Positions 36,831 to 47,899 of a stretch of DNA of 64,000 bases are shown piece after piece. The first letter of the stretch is position 1. Each line of letters opens with the position of its first letter. Source of the DNA: an uncultured Pseudomonadota bacterium (GTDB taxonomy: Bacteria; Pseudomonadota; Gammaproteobacteria; Steroidobacterales; Steroidobacteraceae); the NCBI GenBank assembly GCA_903832085.1, contig CAIKZZ010000040.1:20556-84555 (forward strand). Direction: 5' to 3'. Made by a program: the position numbers and the translations under genes. The notes under the pieces are model-generated. The model did no database searches and was not told the DNA's origin. It was given only the letters and a program-made list of their open reading frames with translations.

Positions 36831-39800
36831 GCCCGATACCACTGACTAGTAGTCTCTCGAAGCCGTTTATCGATCGGCCGGTAGCGACCACATTGCTGAC
36901 CATCGGCATTGCGATCGCAGGTTTAATTGCCTTTAGCGGTCTTCCGGTTGCATCCTTGCCGCAGATTGACATGCCCACTATCTCGGTACAGGCCTCATTG
37001 CCAGGTGCTGCAGCTGAAACTATGGCAGCCACAGTTGCCATGCCGCTCGAACGCTCACTCGGACGGATCGCGGGTGTCAATGAGATCACTTCATCGAGCT
37101 CGCTAGGCTCAAGCCGGATCACGCTGCAATTTGATCTGTCGCGCGACATTGATGGTGCCGCGCGCGACGTGCAGGCCGGTTTAAATGCTGCACGGGCGCT
37201 ACTGCCATCGGGACTGCCGAGTAACCCCACCTGGCGCAAGGTCAATCCAGCTGATGCGCCTATTATGGTGTTTGCACTGACCTCACCGACGAAAACGCCG
37301 GGTGAGCTTTATGACATTGCCTCCACGGTACTTGCGCAAAAGATGGCACAGGTTACCGGCGTCGGTCAGGTCACCGTGGGTGGCGGCTCCCTGCCAGCAG
37401 TCCGCGTGGATCTAGATCCGGTCGCGCTTGCGCATGCGGGGCTGTCGCCAGAACAGGTACGCACAGCCATTGCCACCGCCAACGTCAATCGGCCGAAGGG
37501 GGCTTTGGAGGACGGTGACACACGTTGGCAATTGCTAGCGAGTGATCAGGCCCGCAAGGCTGCTGATTATCTGCCCACCATAGTCGCTTACAACAACGGC
37601 GCAAGTGTCCGAGTCCTTGATGTCGCCACGGTGACTGACTCGGTAGAGGACGTTCACAACGGTGGACTGGCCAATGGCGAGCCGGCAGTCTTGCTATTCG
37701 TCACGCGTCAGCCGAACGCTAACATCATAGACACCATTGCGCGAATACGCGCCGTACTACCGCAGTTAAGAGCGTCATTACCCTCTGCGGCCAACTTAGA
37801 CATCATGATTGATCGGACACCAACCATACGTGCCTCGCTGCGCGAGGTTGAACGTACGTTAGCCATCTCCGTTCTGTTGGTCGTTCTAGTCACCTGGGGG
37901 TTTTTGGGAGACTGGCGTGCCTCACTGATCCCAGTGATCGCGGTGCCCGTGTCTTTGCTAGGCACGCTGGCTGTCATGCATTTCGCTAATTTCAGTCTCG
38001 ATACATTTTCGCTGATGGCGCTGACAGTGGCTACTGGCTTTGTCGTTGATGATGCCGTCGTCGTTTTGGAAAACATCATGCGCCATGTAGAAGCGGGCAT
38101 GTTGCCATTGCAGGCCGCCTACCGAGGCGCCAAGGAAGTCGGCTTTACAGTCCTTGCGATGAGCGTCTCGCTGGTTGCGGTATTCATTCCAATTCTTTTT
38201 ATGCCTGGGCTCACAGGCCGCTTATTTCGAGAGTTTGCCGTGACGCTTGCAAGCGCAATCGTGGTGTCATTAGTCGTCTCGCTCACCGCCACACCTATGA
38301 TGGCCTCACGCATGTTACGTCTCCCGGGCCTACACCAGACGGGACGTTTCGCGGCGTTGTCGCAGCGCTGGTTCGACCGACTAAAAGATGGCTACCGACG
38401 CTCGCTGGACTGGTCCTTAAACCATAGCCGTGCTGTGTTACTGATCTTACTGGGCACTGTTGCCTTAAATGTCTACTTGTATATGGTTATCCCAAAAAGC
38501 TTCTTGCCGCAACAAGATACCGGTCGCATGAGCGGCAATATCCAAGGCGATCAGACGCTATCGTTTCAAAGCATGAACGAGAAGCTTAAAAAGTTTGTGC
38601 GCATCGTTAAGAATGACCCGGCAGTAGATAATGTGGTTGCGTTCACTGGCGGCGGGCAAAAAAACACCGGGTTCATGTTTGTTGCCCTAAAACCGGTCGC
38701 TGAACGAGGCGTCACGGTGGATCAGGTGATTAATCGGCTGCGCTTTCCATTGACGCACGAGCCGGGTGCGGTACTTTACTTACAAGCAGCACAAGATATC
38801 CGTTCTGGGGGACGCTCCTCCAACGCTCAGTATCAGTACACGCTGCAGGCTGACTCACTGGCCAACTTACGTCTGTGGGGCCCGCGTTTACGTGCAGCGA
38901 TGTCGGCTTTACCCGAACTTGCTGATGTCAACACAGATCAGCAAGACAAAGGGTTGCAGACGATGGTGACAATGGATCGCGATGCGGTTGCACGCGTCGG
39001 CTTAGATGTAGCGACTATCGATGCAACCCTGTACGACTGGTTCGGCCAACGTCAAATCGCGACTATTTATGAACCGCTGAATCAATACCATGTAGTGATG
39101 GAAGCAAATGCACGGTACTTACAAAGCCCCACAGCATTAACTGATGTCTATGTATCAAAGCCTGTTACTGGGCAAGTGCCGCTAGCTTCGATAGCCACAT
39201 TTGGGCCGACCAACACAGCGCTGTCGGTCAATCACCAAGGGCAGTTTGCTGCCACAACAATTTCCTATAACTTGCCTGCTGGTGTGTCGATGTCACAGGC
39301 ATCCAAGGCCATTGATAAAGCATTTGCGGGTCTAGGAGCTCCTAGCAATGTACGCGGCAGTTTTCAGGGGACTGCTAAATTATTTCAAGCGTCGATGGAC
39401 AGTGAGCCGCTTCTGATACTTGCGGCTATTGTGGCGATGTATTTGGTTCTTGGCGTATTGTATGAAAGCACTATCCATCCGTTGACAATTTTGTCGACTT
39501 TGCCTTCTGCGGGCGTTGGCGCGTTACTTGCACTGCTTGCGCTGCGCTTTGATTTTTCATTGATCGCCCTTATCGGGGTGATTCTGTTGATTGGTATCGT
39601 TAAGAAAAATGCCATTATGATGATTGATGTCGCGCTTGCGCTTGAGCGGGACAGTAAACTTGATTCACGGACAGCGATTTATGACGCATGCCTACTGCGC
39701 TTCCGGCCAATTTTAATGACAACAGTCGCAGCACTCGCAGGCGCGGTTCCGCTCGCATTCGGCCATGGCGACGGTGCTGAGCTGCGCCAGCCCTTAGGAA

Positions 39801-39955
39801 TTGCGATTGTGGGTGGGTTGTTACTGAGTCAGGTGCTCACTCTGTACACCACGCCTGTGATTTATTTATCTTTAGATCGCATGCGTAAAAAATGGATATC
39901 TCGGCGTCGTGACGCGCTCAATATGAACTCGCAATCTGTTGTGGAGAGTAATTAA
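36827..39955 (+). CDS. mdtC: RND multidrug transporter, MdtC-like
   Basis: Second RND pump of 1042 residues, clearly related to the preceding one by tandem duplication: the same plan, the same [14 protein letters not shown] and [15 protein letters not shown] motifs, and the same periplasmic segments ([25 protein letters not shown] matches its neighbour). Its ATG overlaps the mdtB stop as ATGA. The outer-membrane gene starts on the base after its stop. Together these suggest one transcript for an adaptor, a heteromeric pump and a channel. MdtABC pumps export bile salts and some drugs; the native substrate here is unknown. Confidence 0.94.
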   Translation: MSPIPLTSSLSKPFIDRPVATTLLTIGIAIAGLIAFSGLPVASLPQIDMPTISVQASLPGAAAETMAATVAMPLERSLGRIAGVNEITSSSSLGSSRITLQFDLSRDIDGAARDVQAGLNAARALLPSGLPSNPTWRKVNPADAPIMVFALTSPTKTPGELYDIASTVLAQKMAQVTGVGQVTVGGGSLPAVRVDLDPVALAHAGLSPEQVRTAIATANVNRPKGALEDGDTRWQLLASDQARKAADYLPTIVAYNNGASVRVLDVATVTDSVEDVHNGGLANGEPAVLLFVTRQPNANIIDTIARIRAVLPQLRASLPSAANLDIMIDRTPTIRASLREVERTLAISVLLVVLVTWGFLGDWRASLIPVIAVPVSLLGTLAVMHFANFSLDTFSLMALTVATGFVVDDAVVVLENIMRHVEAGMLPLQAAYRGAKEVGFTVLAMSVSLVAVFIPILFMPGLTGRLFREFAVTLASAIVVSLVVSLTATPMMASRMLRLPGLHQTGRFAALSQRWFDRLKDGYRRSLDWSLNHSRAVLLILLGTVALNVYLYMVIPKSFLPQQDTGRMSGNIQGDQTLSFQSMNEKLKKFVRIVKNDPAVDNVVAFTGGGQKNTGFMFVALKPVAERGVTVDQVINRLRFPLTHEPGAVLYLQAAQDIRSGGRSSNAQYQYTLQADSLANLRLWGPRLRAAMSALPELADVNTDQQDKGLQTMVTMDRDAVARVGLDVATIDATLYDWFGQRQIATIYEPLNQYHVVMEANARYLQSPTALTDVYVSKPVTGQVPLASIATFGPTNTALSVNHQGQFAATTISYNLPAGVSMSQASKAIDKAFAGLGAPSNVRGSFQGTAKLFQASMDSEPLLILAAIVAMYLVLGVLYESTIHPLTILSTLPSAGVGALLALLALRFDFSLIALIGVILLIGIVKKNAIMMIDVALALERDSKLDSRTAIYDACLLRFRPILMTTVAALAGAVPLAFGHGDGAELRQPLGIAIVGGLLLSQVLTLYTTPVIYLSLDRMRKKWISRRRDALNMNSQSVVESN

Positions 39956-41371
39956 ATGGTGCTGCGTCGTTATACGGTCGCGCTGTATTTAGGGCTGTTG
40001 GCAGGTTGTGCTGTGGGCCCGAATTACCATCGTCCTGAGGTGGGGTTACCTGCCGTGTTTAAGGAGACATGGCTGCCGGCGGAACCTGCTGATGTGTTGC
40101 CGCGCGGCCCTTGGTGGACCATGTACGACGATCCGGTGCTGAGTGATTTGGTCAATGCAGCCGATACGGCTAATCAGACCATTCGCCAAGCGGAGGCAGC
40201 GTACCGCGTCGCGGTCGCCGTGGTGGGCACTAGTCGCGCGGTGCTGTTGCCGACTGTGGGGGTTTCAGCGAGCAGCGGGCGCTCATCGACCGGAGCGGCA
40301 GCTGCAAACCTTGCTATCCCCACGGTCCCCGTGTCGGCTAAGACCCGCGTCGTGACGAGTGATAAAGCGTTAGGCAGCGCTTCGTGGGAATTAGACCTGT
40401 GGGGACAGCTGCGCCGGCAGCTAGAGGCGAGTCGTAGCAATGCCGAGGCGAGTGCCAGTGATCTTGCCGCCGCACGGCTATCCATCGCTGCCACGGTTGT
40501 TAAAAACTACGTGCAGCTGCGCGCCTTGGATGTACAGCAGGAACTGTTATCGAGCACCGTTACTGCCTACCAGCGTTCGCTCGACATCACAAAAAATCGT
40601 TATAACGCCGGTGTTGCCGCAAACACTGATGTGACTCAGGCAGAAGTGCAGCTTGCCACGGCGCAAGCGCAATTAACGGATAGTCACTTGCAGCGCGCTA
40701 CACTCGAGCATGCCATTGCTGTGTTGACTGGTAGGCCGCCGGAGGGCCTGACTATTACGCCGCGGGCAACATTGCCTGTGTTGCCGCAAGTACCCAAAGA
40801 GTTATCAACTGCATTGCTACAGCGCCGTCCCGATGTGGCCGCGGCTGAGCGGCGCGTCCAGGCCGCGAATGCCCAGATCGGCGTGGCCCATGGGGCGTTT
40901 TTTCCAAGCTTGAGTCTTACTGCAAGCAGCGGTTATCAAGGAAGTCAGTGGGCTAATCTGTTCAATGCGCCGAATAAACTATGGAGTTTTGGCCCATCGC
41001 TCGCGGGGACTCTATTTAATGGCGGTGCACGGCTTAGCCAAAATGCGATTGCCAATGCCAATCATGACAGTGCGGTGGCGGCTTACCGACAGACCGTACT
41101 TGTCGCACTACAGAGTGTGGACGATGCCCTATCGGCACTAAACGACTTAGCGCTTGAAGAATCGGCAGACACGCGCGCCGCGAGCGCCGCCCATGAGACG
41201 TTGCGGGCGACAGAGAATCAATACCGTGCCGGTACCGTGAGTTACTTAAACGTCGTGATTGCGCAAAGCACCGCGTTGTCGGCAGATAATAATCTGATTA
41301 ACGTACAGAGCCGTCGGCTTCAGGCCCATGCGGCGCTGTTGACTGCCATGGGCGGCAATCCAAATCCTTAA
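39956..41371 (+). CDS. Outer-membrane efflux channel lipoprotein, NodT/OprM family
   Basis: A 471-residue TolC-family channel. A lipobox LLAGC with acylated Cys18 (GLLAGCAVGPNYHRP) shows it is an outer-membrane lipoprotein, and WWTMYDDPVLSDLVNAA is the classical OprM/NodT N-terminal pattern. Two similar alpha-barrel halves follow, with LLQRRPDVAAAERRVQAANAQIGVAHGAFFPSLSL marking the second. It begins directly after the mdtC stop, completing the tripartite pump. E. coli MdtABC uses a separately coded TolC, so here the channel is dedicated. Confidence 0.93.
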   Translation: MVLRRYTVALYLGLLAGCAVGPNYHRPEVGLPAVFKETWLPAEPADVLPRGPWWTMYDDPVLSDLVNAADTANQTIRQAEAAYRVAVAVVGTSRAVLLPTVGVSASSGRSSTGAAAANLAIPTVPVSAKTRVVTSDKALGSASWELDLWGQLRRQLEASRSNAEASASDLAAARLSIAATVVKNYVQLRALDVQQELLSSTVTAYQRSLDITKNRYNAGVAANTDVTQAEVQLATAQAQLTDSHLQRATLEHAIAVLTGRPPEGLTITPRATLPVLPQVPKELSTALLQRRPDVAAAERRVQAANAQIGVAHGAFFPSLSLTASSGYQGSQWANLFNAPNKLWSFGPSLAGTLFNGGARLSQNAIANANHDSAVAAYRQTVLVALQSVDDALSALNDLALEESADTRAASAAHETLRATENQYRAGTVSYLNVVIAQSTALSADNNLINVQSRRLQAHAALLTAMGGNPNP

Positions 41372-41378
41372 GCTTTCT

Positions 41379-43568
41379 TTAAATAGGCTCAAGGTTGGCG
41401 TAGGCCAGCATCAGCACCTTGCGGCCTAAACGTTCAAAATTCACCTCGACCTGCGCCCCTTGTCCTTGGCCATCGAGCCGCAGAATGACCCCGTCACCAA
41501 ATTTTTTATGGCGCACTCGCTGTCCGAGGCGCAACCCAGATGAGTGACTCGGCTCTTCTATTTTTCGGGTATCGCGGCTGCCGCTCGTGTCACCCGAGCG
41601 ACTGGAATACAGCGGTCTAGAGACCTGTACTCGTGGACGCACCTCTTCTATTAGTTCAGCAGGTATTTCCGCAATGAACCGAGACGGCATACCGAATTGG
41701 TCAATCCCGTGCAGACGGCGCTGCTCAGCATACGAGATGTACAGTCGACGCATGGCACGCGTCACCCCCACATATGCCAAGCGGCGTTCTTCTTCAAGAC
41801 CGCCGATATCATTGACGGACCGTTGGTGTGGAAAGAGCCCATCTTCCAAGCCACACAGAAAGACGAGTGGAAACTCCAGACCTTTCGCTGAGTGCAGAGT
41901 CATCATCTGCACGCTGTCTTCCCATTCGTTTGCTTGACCTTCACCGCTTTCAAGTACTGCGTGTGCTAAGAATGACTCAAGCGGCGCAAGATCGGATCCC
42001 TCTTCAGGACTATAGCCATTGGCTGCAGAGACTAGTTCCTCCAAGTTCTCAACCCGTGCCTCGCCACGCTCGCCTTTTTCCTTGCGGTAATGATCAATCA
42101 GCCCGGACAGGTGAATGACTTTATCGACTTGCTCGTGTAACGGCATACCAGATGTTTCTTTGGCAAGGCGCTCAATTAATGTGAGGAAGCCATGCAAAGA
42201 TTGTGCCCCTTTAGGCCCTAGAGTGCCCCCGGCGATGGTCGCTGCAGAAGCCTGCCATAGCGCACAACCCTGCGCCCGCGCGTAATCCCGCACGGTCTCA
42301 AGCGTCTTCGCGCCGATCCCGCGTGTCGGTAAATTAACGACACGCTCGAACGACGCATCATCGATGCGACTAGAGACGAGCCTGAGATAGGCAAGGGCGT
42401 CTTTGATTTCGGCGCGCTCGAAGAAACGTTGACCGCCATACACACGGTAGGGAATACGCGCAACAAGCAACGCTTCTTCTAGTACTCGGGACTGCGCGTT
42501 CGAGCGGTATAAAATCCCACACTCCTCGCGCTTCCCGCCTTGGCGTATCCATTCTCGAATCTGGGTAATGACAAAGTCGGCTTCATCGCGCTCATTGAAA
42601 GCGGCATACAGGCGGATAGGCTCACCACGTGCGCCATCCGTCCAGAGCGTTTTACCCATTCGCCCCGAGTTATTGGCGATCAGCGTGTTAGCAGCATTTA
42701 AGATAGTGGCCGTCGAGCGGTAGTTTTGCTCGAGGCGAAAAACGGTGGTTCCCGGAAAATCGCGCTGATACTTGTGGATGTTTTCGACGCGCGCCCCGCG
42801 CCAGCCATAGATGGACTGGTCATCATCGCCCACCACAAATGGGATGCTTTTTGGACCGGCGAGTAAGCGTACCCACTGGTATTGAATGGCATTGGTATCC
42901 TGAAACTCATCAACCAGCACGTGACCAAAGCGATGCTGGTAATGGGCCAGTAGGTCCGGCTGATCACGCCACAGCTCAAACGAACGTAGCAACAGTTCTG
43001 CAAAGTCGACAACCCCCGCGCGCCGGCAAGCCTCTTCGTAGGCTGCATAGACCTTGATCATGACCTGTCGGGTTTGATCGCCCTCATCGGCAAGCATCTT
43101 GGGCCGTCGGCCCTCGTCTTTTTGCGCATTGATGAAGTACACGAGCTCTTTTGGCGACCAACGTGTCTCGTCGAGTTCCATGGCGCGCACGACTTTTTTG
43201 ACGACACGGAGCTGGTCATCGGAATCCAGAATCTGAAATGTCTGTGGCAGCCCCGCTTCACGCCAGTGCAGGCGCAGTAATCGGTGGGCCAGCCCATGAA
43301 ACGTACCAATCCACAGAGTGCCACTAGGACCGCCGAGCAGTGACTCGATACGTCCGCGCATCTCGCCGGCCGCCTTGTTGGTGAAGGTGACGGCGAGTAC
43401 CGCATGGGGTGACACCCCCTCGTGACTGATCAGCCAAGCGACCCGGTGGACCAAGACGCGTGTTTTACCACTGCCGGCACCGGCCAGCACAAGAATGGGG
43501 CCCGTCGGAGCGGTGACAACCGCCAGTTGGGTTTCGTTGAGATCTGCGGTCAGATGAGTTGGGTTCAC
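41379..43568 (-). CDS. uvrD: ATP-dependent DNA helicase, UvrD/PcrA type
   Basis: Superfamily 1A 3'-to-5' helicase of 729 residues, used in nucleotide excision and mismatch repair. Visible motifs: Walker A GAGSGKT (30-36), motif Ia AVTFTNKAAGEM, Walker B VLVDEFQDTN near residue 220, motif III VVGDDDQSIYGWRGA, motif IV VFRLEQNYRS, and motifs V-VI with MTLHSAKGLEFPLVFLCGLEDGLFPH and ERRLAYVGVTRA. The C-terminal tail RVRHKKFGDGVILRLDG... is the Tudor-like domain that contacts RNA polymerase in UvrD. The tail and length favour UvrD over Rep. Convergent with the efflux operon, seven bases from the channel gene end. Confidence 0.95.
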   Translation of the reverse strand: MNPTHLTADLNETQLAVVTAPTGPILVLAGAGSGKTRVLVHRVAWLISHEGVSPHAVLAVTFTNKAAGEMRGRIESLLGGPSGTLWIGTFHGLAHRLLRLHWREAGLPQTFQILDSDDQLRVVKKVVRAMELDETRWSPKELVYFINAQKDEGRRPKMLADEGDQTRQVMIKVYAAYEEACRRAGVVDFAELLLRSFELWRDQPDLLAHYQHRFGHVLVDEFQDTNAIQYQWVRLLAGPKSIPFVVGDDDQSIYGWRGARVENIHKYQRDFPGTTVFRLEQNYRSTATILNAANTLIANNSGRMGKTLWTDGARGEPIRLYAAFNERDEADFVITQIREWIRQGGKREECGILYRSNAQSRVLEEALLVARIPYRVYGGQRFFERAEIKDALAYLRLVSSRIDDASFERVVNLPTRGIGAKTLETVRDYARAQGCALWQASAATIAGGTLGPKGAQSLHGFLTLIERLAKETSGMPLHEQVDKVIHLSGLIDHYRKEKGERGEARVENLEELVSAANGYSPEEGSDLAPLESFLAHAVLESGEGQANEWEDSVQMMTLHSAKGLEFPLVFLCGLEDGLFPHQRSVNDIGGLEEERRLAYVGVTRAMRRLYISYAEQRRLHGIDQFGMPSRFIAEIPAELIEEVRPRVQVSRPLYSSRSGDTSGSRDTRKIEEPSHSSGLRLGQRVRHKKFGDGVILRLDGQGQGAQVEVNFERLGRKVLMLAYANLEPI

Positions 43569-43641
43569 GCCGCCAATTCTAGCGACTTGTCATCGACTGC
43601 GTTGGGCTCAAGTCAGAGTATTGGCTCTCTTTAGTACGACG

Positions 43642-43914
43642 TCAGCTAAAAAGATCCGCACCCTCAAAAATATCATCGAGCTGCTCAGCCGCCTCTTGAC
43701 ACTTGAGACAATGCAGGCGCGCCTCTGCCACTTTAAGCTCGGCTGCAATGCGCGCGGGCTCACCAACCCGGGTTAGCTGCCTGACACAGCCTAGTTCTCG
43801 TAGGGCTCGCTGTAAGCGCGCATCGGCACGCGACCAGATGGCGAGCCGGTGGCGATAGTCCATGTCGCGCTCTACATGCGTGGGTAGACTAATAGAGGTG
43901 AGTTCGAATGACAT
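43642..43914 (-). CDS. Hypothetical protein, 90 residues
   Basis: I do not recognise this protein. It is predicted to be soluble and mostly helical, rich in Arg, Leu and Ala, with a CLKC pair near the middle of the C-terminal third (RLHCLKCQEAAEQL) and an acidic end (LDDIFEGADLFS). The frame shows normal codon character for this genome and lies 73 bases upstream of uvrD on the same strand, so the two may share a transcript. The CxxC alone is not enough to claim metal binding. Confidence 0.55.
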   Translation of the reverse strand: MSFELTSISLPTHVERDMDYRHRLAIWSRADARLQRALRELGCVRQLTRVGEPARIAAELKVAEARLHCLKCQEAAEQLDDIFEGADLFS

Positions 43915-44078
43915 GCTAGTAGTTTTATTGCGTGGCGTGACGGTTCGACGGCACTTTTAAGAAATCTTTATGACCGCCGTGCAAAACCGACTATGATTTG
44001 CTGAAAAGTGGGCTTCCAGCCACCTGTATGCAACTGAAGGCGCGGTAGGGCGCAACTGAAATCAGAGAGGGGAAAACA

Positions 44079-45971
44079 ATGAAAGTACGGCGACTGATAG
44101 CGGCGTGTGCCACCTTGCTCGTATGGAGCGCCGTGGCCTGTGCTAGTGATGTCCCCACGTTCTCGCCGGATATTCCTGCAAATTTCATAAAAGTCACACC
44201 CGAGGCTGATTATGTACGTCGTGAGGTGATGATTCCCATGCGCGATGGCGTGCGGCTTTTTACGGTGATCGTCATGCGCAAAGGCACGGCACATGGGCCC
44301 ATGCTCCTGACACGTACGCCGTACAACGCTCGCAAGACGACCGAGCGTAATTCGAGTCAGACGATTACCGAGATTTTGCCGATTTCTGACGCTGTGTTTG
44401 TCAATGACGGGTACATCCGTATTTATCAGGATATTCGTGGACGCGACCACTCGGAGGGGGACTACGTCATGACTCGCCCGTTGCGTGGGCCGCTGAACCC
44501 AACCACAACCGACCACGCGACGGATGCCTACGATACGATCGATTGGCTCGTTAAAAATGTCCCCGAGTCCAACGGCCGTGTGGCGATCACGGGGTCTTCT
44601 TATCCTGGGTTTACCTCGCTGATGGCTCTGATTGACCCACACCCAGCACTCAAAGCAGCTGTGCCCATGAGTCCAATGGTTGACGGTTGGGTAGGGGATG
44701 ATTGGTTCCACAATGGCGCCTTTCGCCAAGGGGGCGACGACTACTTTCCCTCACAAACTGGGCAGACAGGGGATGGCAGTGGCGTTGCGATGGGGCTACG
44801 TGATTATTACGCGGAGTTCCTTACAGCGGGGTCTGCTGGCGATTACGCCCGTAAATACGGCCTTGATCATTTACCCTTCGTGACAAAGCTCATGGAGCAC
44901 CCGAGTTACGATGCGTGGTGGCAAGGTCAGGCGGTCGATAAATTACTGGCGATACGGGGACTCAAAGTCCCCACGATGCTCGTGGTTGGCCAATGGGACC
45001 AAGAGGATAGTTATGGAGCGCCGGCTGTCTATCGCGCACTAGAACCTAAGGCCCATGATTTAATTTCCCTCGTGATCGGGCCCTGGCGGCACAGTGGCGT
45101 CAATTACGATGGCACGAGTCTTGGACCTTTAAAATTTAAAGGCGATACAGCACTCGAGTTTCGTCGTGATGTGATGAAACCCTTTTTAGATACGTACCTT
45201 AAGGACAACGCACCACAAAGCCACACTCCTCGGGTGCTCACCTATGCGACAGGGATTGATCGCTGGCAAGAATCTGATTCTTGGCCACGAGGCAAACAGA
45301 CCCCTTTATATCTTAGTGCTGATTTCCATTTAAGCTTTACCAAGCCGATGGGAGGCGCTGATGCGCACGATGACTATGTCTCGGATCCTGCGAAACCCGT
45401 GCCCTTTGTACCTAGACCCGTGCATATCAATGATCGTGGCGTGTGGGGGCCTTGGCTGGTGAGTGACCAGCGGTTTGTCGCCGACCGACCTGATGTGCTG
45501 ACTTATAGCAGCGAACCGTTGACGGCCAGCGTCCATATTGCGGGCCAACCAGTGGCCGAACTGTATGCAGCCACTAGTGGCACTGATAGTGATTTCGTCG
45601 TCAAGCTGATCGACGTCTACCCGGAAGAGATGTCTGACCAGCCTGCACTTGCCGGCTATCAGCTTGCTATCGGCATGGAAATATTCAGAGGCCGCTATGT
45701 CGATGGCTTTGATAAGCCCCGTGCCTTAAAGCCAGGTAAGCCTGAGCATTATCGAATACCACTACCTGCCGTAAACCACACCTTTCTGCCAGGGCATCGG
45801 CTCATGGTGCAGGTGCAGTCAACGTGGTTTCCGCTATACGATCGCAATCCACAAAACTTTGTCCCGAATATTTTTAATGCACGGCCCACCGACTATAAGA
45901 AAGCAACTCAACAGGTCTACCGTAGCAACGCGTTGCCAACCGCTGTCATCTTACCGGTGGTTGCTGACTAA
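44079..45971 (+). CDS. Exported CocE/NonD-family hydrolase (X-Pro dipeptidyl-peptidase-like, S15)
   Basis: A 630-residue secreted serine hydrolase. A signal peptide ends around WSAVACASD. The alpha/beta-hydrolase domain starts at MIPMRDGVRLFTVIVMRKG and has the nucleophile elbow GSSYPGF with Ser174; RDHSEGDYV and VVGQWDQED supply further family features, the latter near the catalytic Asp. A C-terminal jelly-roll (about residue 420 on) ends the protein. The family includes X-Pro dipeptidyl-peptidases, cocaine esterase and glutaryl acylases, so the substrate is open; a peptidase role fits nearby peptidases. GAGAGGGG is the ribosome site. A perfect hairpin follows its stop. Confidence 0.88.
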   Translation: MKVRRLIAACATLLVWSAVACASDVPTFSPDIPANFIKVTPEADYVRREVMIPMRDGVRLFTVIVMRKGTAHGPMLLTRTPYNARKTTERNSSQTITEILPISDAVFVNDGYIRIYQDIRGRDHSEGDYVMTRPLRGPLNPTTTDHATDAYDTIDWLVKNVPESNGRVAITGSSYPGFTSLMALIDPHPALKAAVPMSPMVDGWVGDDWFHNGAFRQGGDDYFPSQTGQTGDGSGVAMGLRDYYAEFLTAGSAGDYARKYGLDHLPFVTKLMEHPSYDAWWQGQAVDKLLAIRGLKVPTMLVVGQWDQEDSYGAPAVYRALEPKAHDLISLVIGPWRHSGVNYDGTSLGPLKFKGDTALEFRRDVMKPFLDTYLKDNAPQSHTPRVLTYATGIDRWQESDSWPRGKQTPLYLSADFHLSFTKPMGGADAHDDYVSDPAKPVPFVPRPVHINDRGVWGPWLVSDQRFVADRPDVLTYSSEPLTASVHIAGQPVAELYAATSGTDSDFVVKLIDVYPEEMSDQPALAGYQLAIGMEIFRGRYVDGFDKPRALKPGKPEHYRIPLPAVNHTFLPGHRLMVQVQSTWFPLYDRNPQNFVPNIFNARPTDYKKATQQVYRSNALPTAVILPVVAD

Positions 45972-45977
45972 AATGCT

Positions 45978-46008
45978 TGCCTGCGCCACTCCATCAGTGG
46001 CGCAGGCA
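45978..46008. terminator. Bidirectional hairpin terminator
   Basis: A perfect 13-bp stem (TGCCTGCGCCACT with AGTGGCGCAGGCA) closes on the loop CCATC, placed between the ends of two convergent genes (stop at 45971, stop at 46015). Neither side has a long U run, but the strong stem and position argue for a shared terminator. Confidence 0.7.
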
Positions 46009-46014
46009 TAACCC

Positions 46015-47808
46015 TTAGAGGGCAGGCGAGTCGTCGTGTAGCATTGCTCGGCGTACGATTTGAATGGGAGGCGAACCCTCCTTCATAAAATCATCATGAA
46101 ATGTTTGCAAATTAAAATGCTTGCCCAGTTTAGCCTGTACATCTTTGCGTAGCTTCATGATCTCGAGCTTGCCTAGGGTGTAATACAGATAGGTAGGGTT
46201 TGAAGTGCCCCGCTTGGTTTCCACTAAACCCACTGCGGGTGACTGATAGCCTTCATTCACAAAGAAGTCCACAGCGTCCTCAAGACTCATGTCTGTGGTG
46301 TGCAATTTGATGCCGACGTAAAAGCGTGCGTTACGCAATAATGCATCCTGCAGTTCCCCTAGGCGCAGGAACTTTTGTTGACGCAGGTCCGTTGGGAATA
46401 GCGCCTGCGCGAGCCCCTCATCCAGCATCATTTGCTCGCAATAATGGGCCCATCCTTCGACGTTTGAGTTCGCCCCAAAAATCTTGCGTACACGATCGTG
46501 CACGTTAAACATCCATAAGAACTGTGTGTAGTGCCCAGGATAGGCTTCATGGGTTGCGACAGCATTGATTACCGGGTAGCTGAACTGCGCCATAAACTGC
46601 GCAACTCGCTCATCGCTCCATGAGGCCTCTGGCAAAGTGACGTTGAAGTAGGCTTCTTTGGCTGTAGGTTCGAACGGGCCCGGAGTGTCCATGGAGGCAA
46701 ACGTCGTGGCCCGCATAAACGGTGGCGTCTCCTCAAGCAGCGGCGGAATAGGAGATGGGATCGTAATGATATGTTTCGCGTTGATAAACGAGACCAGGCC
46801 TTTGAAGGTGTCTTTGAACGCGCTCAGCAACTGATCTGGAGGCGGATGATTCGCCGCAAGCTCGGCAAGGACCTCGCGCACGGTCTTTGTAGGCTCGAGT
46901 TCCTTCGCGATGCGCGCAAACTCTGCTTGATTGGCATGCAGATTTGCAAGATCCAAGGCCAGTAGCTGATCGATCGGCGTGGTAACCATTTCATCAAGCG
47001 CAAGCTTGCGTTGAAAGTTGTCCGTCCCGATCCGAAAATCGCCATCAGACTTTGGCAGAAGATCATTTTGTAGCCACTGTTGGTACTCGGTCAGCGCTTT
47101 AATGACTGCCGCGTTGCTGGTCGAAAACTGTTCGAGGAGCGCGCTGTCGGTTACATCTTTAAACGCTAGCGGCACATCTTTGCTGAAAAAACCAATCAGT
47201 CCTGGCAGCTGCTCCAGCGCGATTTCTGTGTATACCTTCGGTGGATGGGACAGGTTAATGCGTGCGGCCGCAAGCACTGCTGGCATTTTAGCTTCGCGCG
47301 CCACAAGCAGCCGTAATCTTTGTTCTGCCGGCGCGAAGTTTCGCTCCATGAGTGTAAATGCGCTACTCGTGATGCCACTAGAGTAGACGTCCGGATTGTA
47401 CTGCCATGGTTTGAGCACCGTCAGCGACTGCAAGGTGCTGCGTACGTTGCTCAGTAGAAGCGCATGGTCCCCTCGTACTGTCTCGCTTAAATTCGCCATG
47501 TTCACGGCGGTTAATCGCGCTTCCCAGTGCTGCAACCGTTCCGTGAGTCGGTTCATGCCGGCTTTGGAGTAGTCCTCAAGCTGATCGTCGTACGAGTGGA
47601 CACCGAGCGCGGTCGCCGTGCTGGGCTGAGTTGGTAGGTACAGTTTGTCTATATAGCGATCTGCAAGAGCCATGAACTCGGCGTCGCCTGGTCCGGATGC
47701 GGGGCCGGCAGCGGCTTTCACCGTCGAGGGCGCCGGTGCGCTGAGCGCTAAGGGTCCCGTGCATAACAGTAACGAAAGTATTATGCGCTTAGTCATCGTC
47801 AGGGGCAT
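46015..47808 (-). CDS. DUF885 family exported metallopeptidase-like protein
   Basis: A 597-residue protein of the DUF885 family, gluzincin-like enzymes thought to cleave peptides or esters. The zinc motif HEAYPGH is at 420-426, followed by EGWAHYCEQMMLDEG, which supplies the third-ligand region. A signal peptide is formed by TKRIILSLLLCTGPLALSAPA. I start at MPLTMTKR (47808) because AGGAG lies six bases before it; the ORF opens seven codons earlier without a site. It sits in a cluster of exported hydrolases. Exact substrate unknown. Confidence 0.87.
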   Translation of the reverse strand: MPLTMTKRIILSLLLCTGPLALSAPAPSTVKAAAGPASGPGDAEFMALADRYIDKLYLPTQPSTATALGVHSYDDQLEDYSKAGMNRLTERLQHWEARLTAVNMANLSETVRGDHALLLSNVRSTLQSLTVLKPWQYNPDVYSSGITSSAFTLMERNFAPAEQRLRLLVAREAKMPAVLAAARINLSHPPKVYTEIALEQLPGLIGFFSKDVPLAFKDVTDSALLEQFSTSNAAVIKALTEYQQWLQNDLLPKSDGDFRIGTDNFQRKLALDEMVTTPIDQLLALDLANLHANQAEFARIAKELEPTKTVREVLAELAANHPPPDQLLSAFKDTFKGLVSFINAKHIITIPSPIPPLLEETPPFMRATTFASMDTPGPFEPTAKEAYFNVTLPEASWSDERVAQFMAQFSYPVINAVATHEAYPGHYTQFLWMFNVHDRVRKIFGANSNVEGWAHYCEQMMLDEGLAQALFPTDLRQQKFLRLGELQDALLRNARFYVGIKLHTTDMSLEDAVDFFVNEGYQSPAVGLVETKRGTSNPTYLYYTLGKLEIMKLRKDVQAKLGKHFNLQTFHDDFMKEGSPPIQIVRRAMLHDDSPAL

Positions 47809-47899
47809 GTGTGTCTCCTTCACAAGCAACGAAAAGTTTAAGCGCCTGTGCCGCGCCTAAGTTTTAAAATGGGGGGATGGAAGCTAGGTACAGCGCTCT

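Noticed and set aside
43968..44729. 253-codon open frame on the minus strand
   Set aside because: It is antisense to the well-supported CocE/S15-like gene at 44079, has no recognisable domain, and its residue make-up (rich in Arg, His, Cys) is that of a shadow frame.
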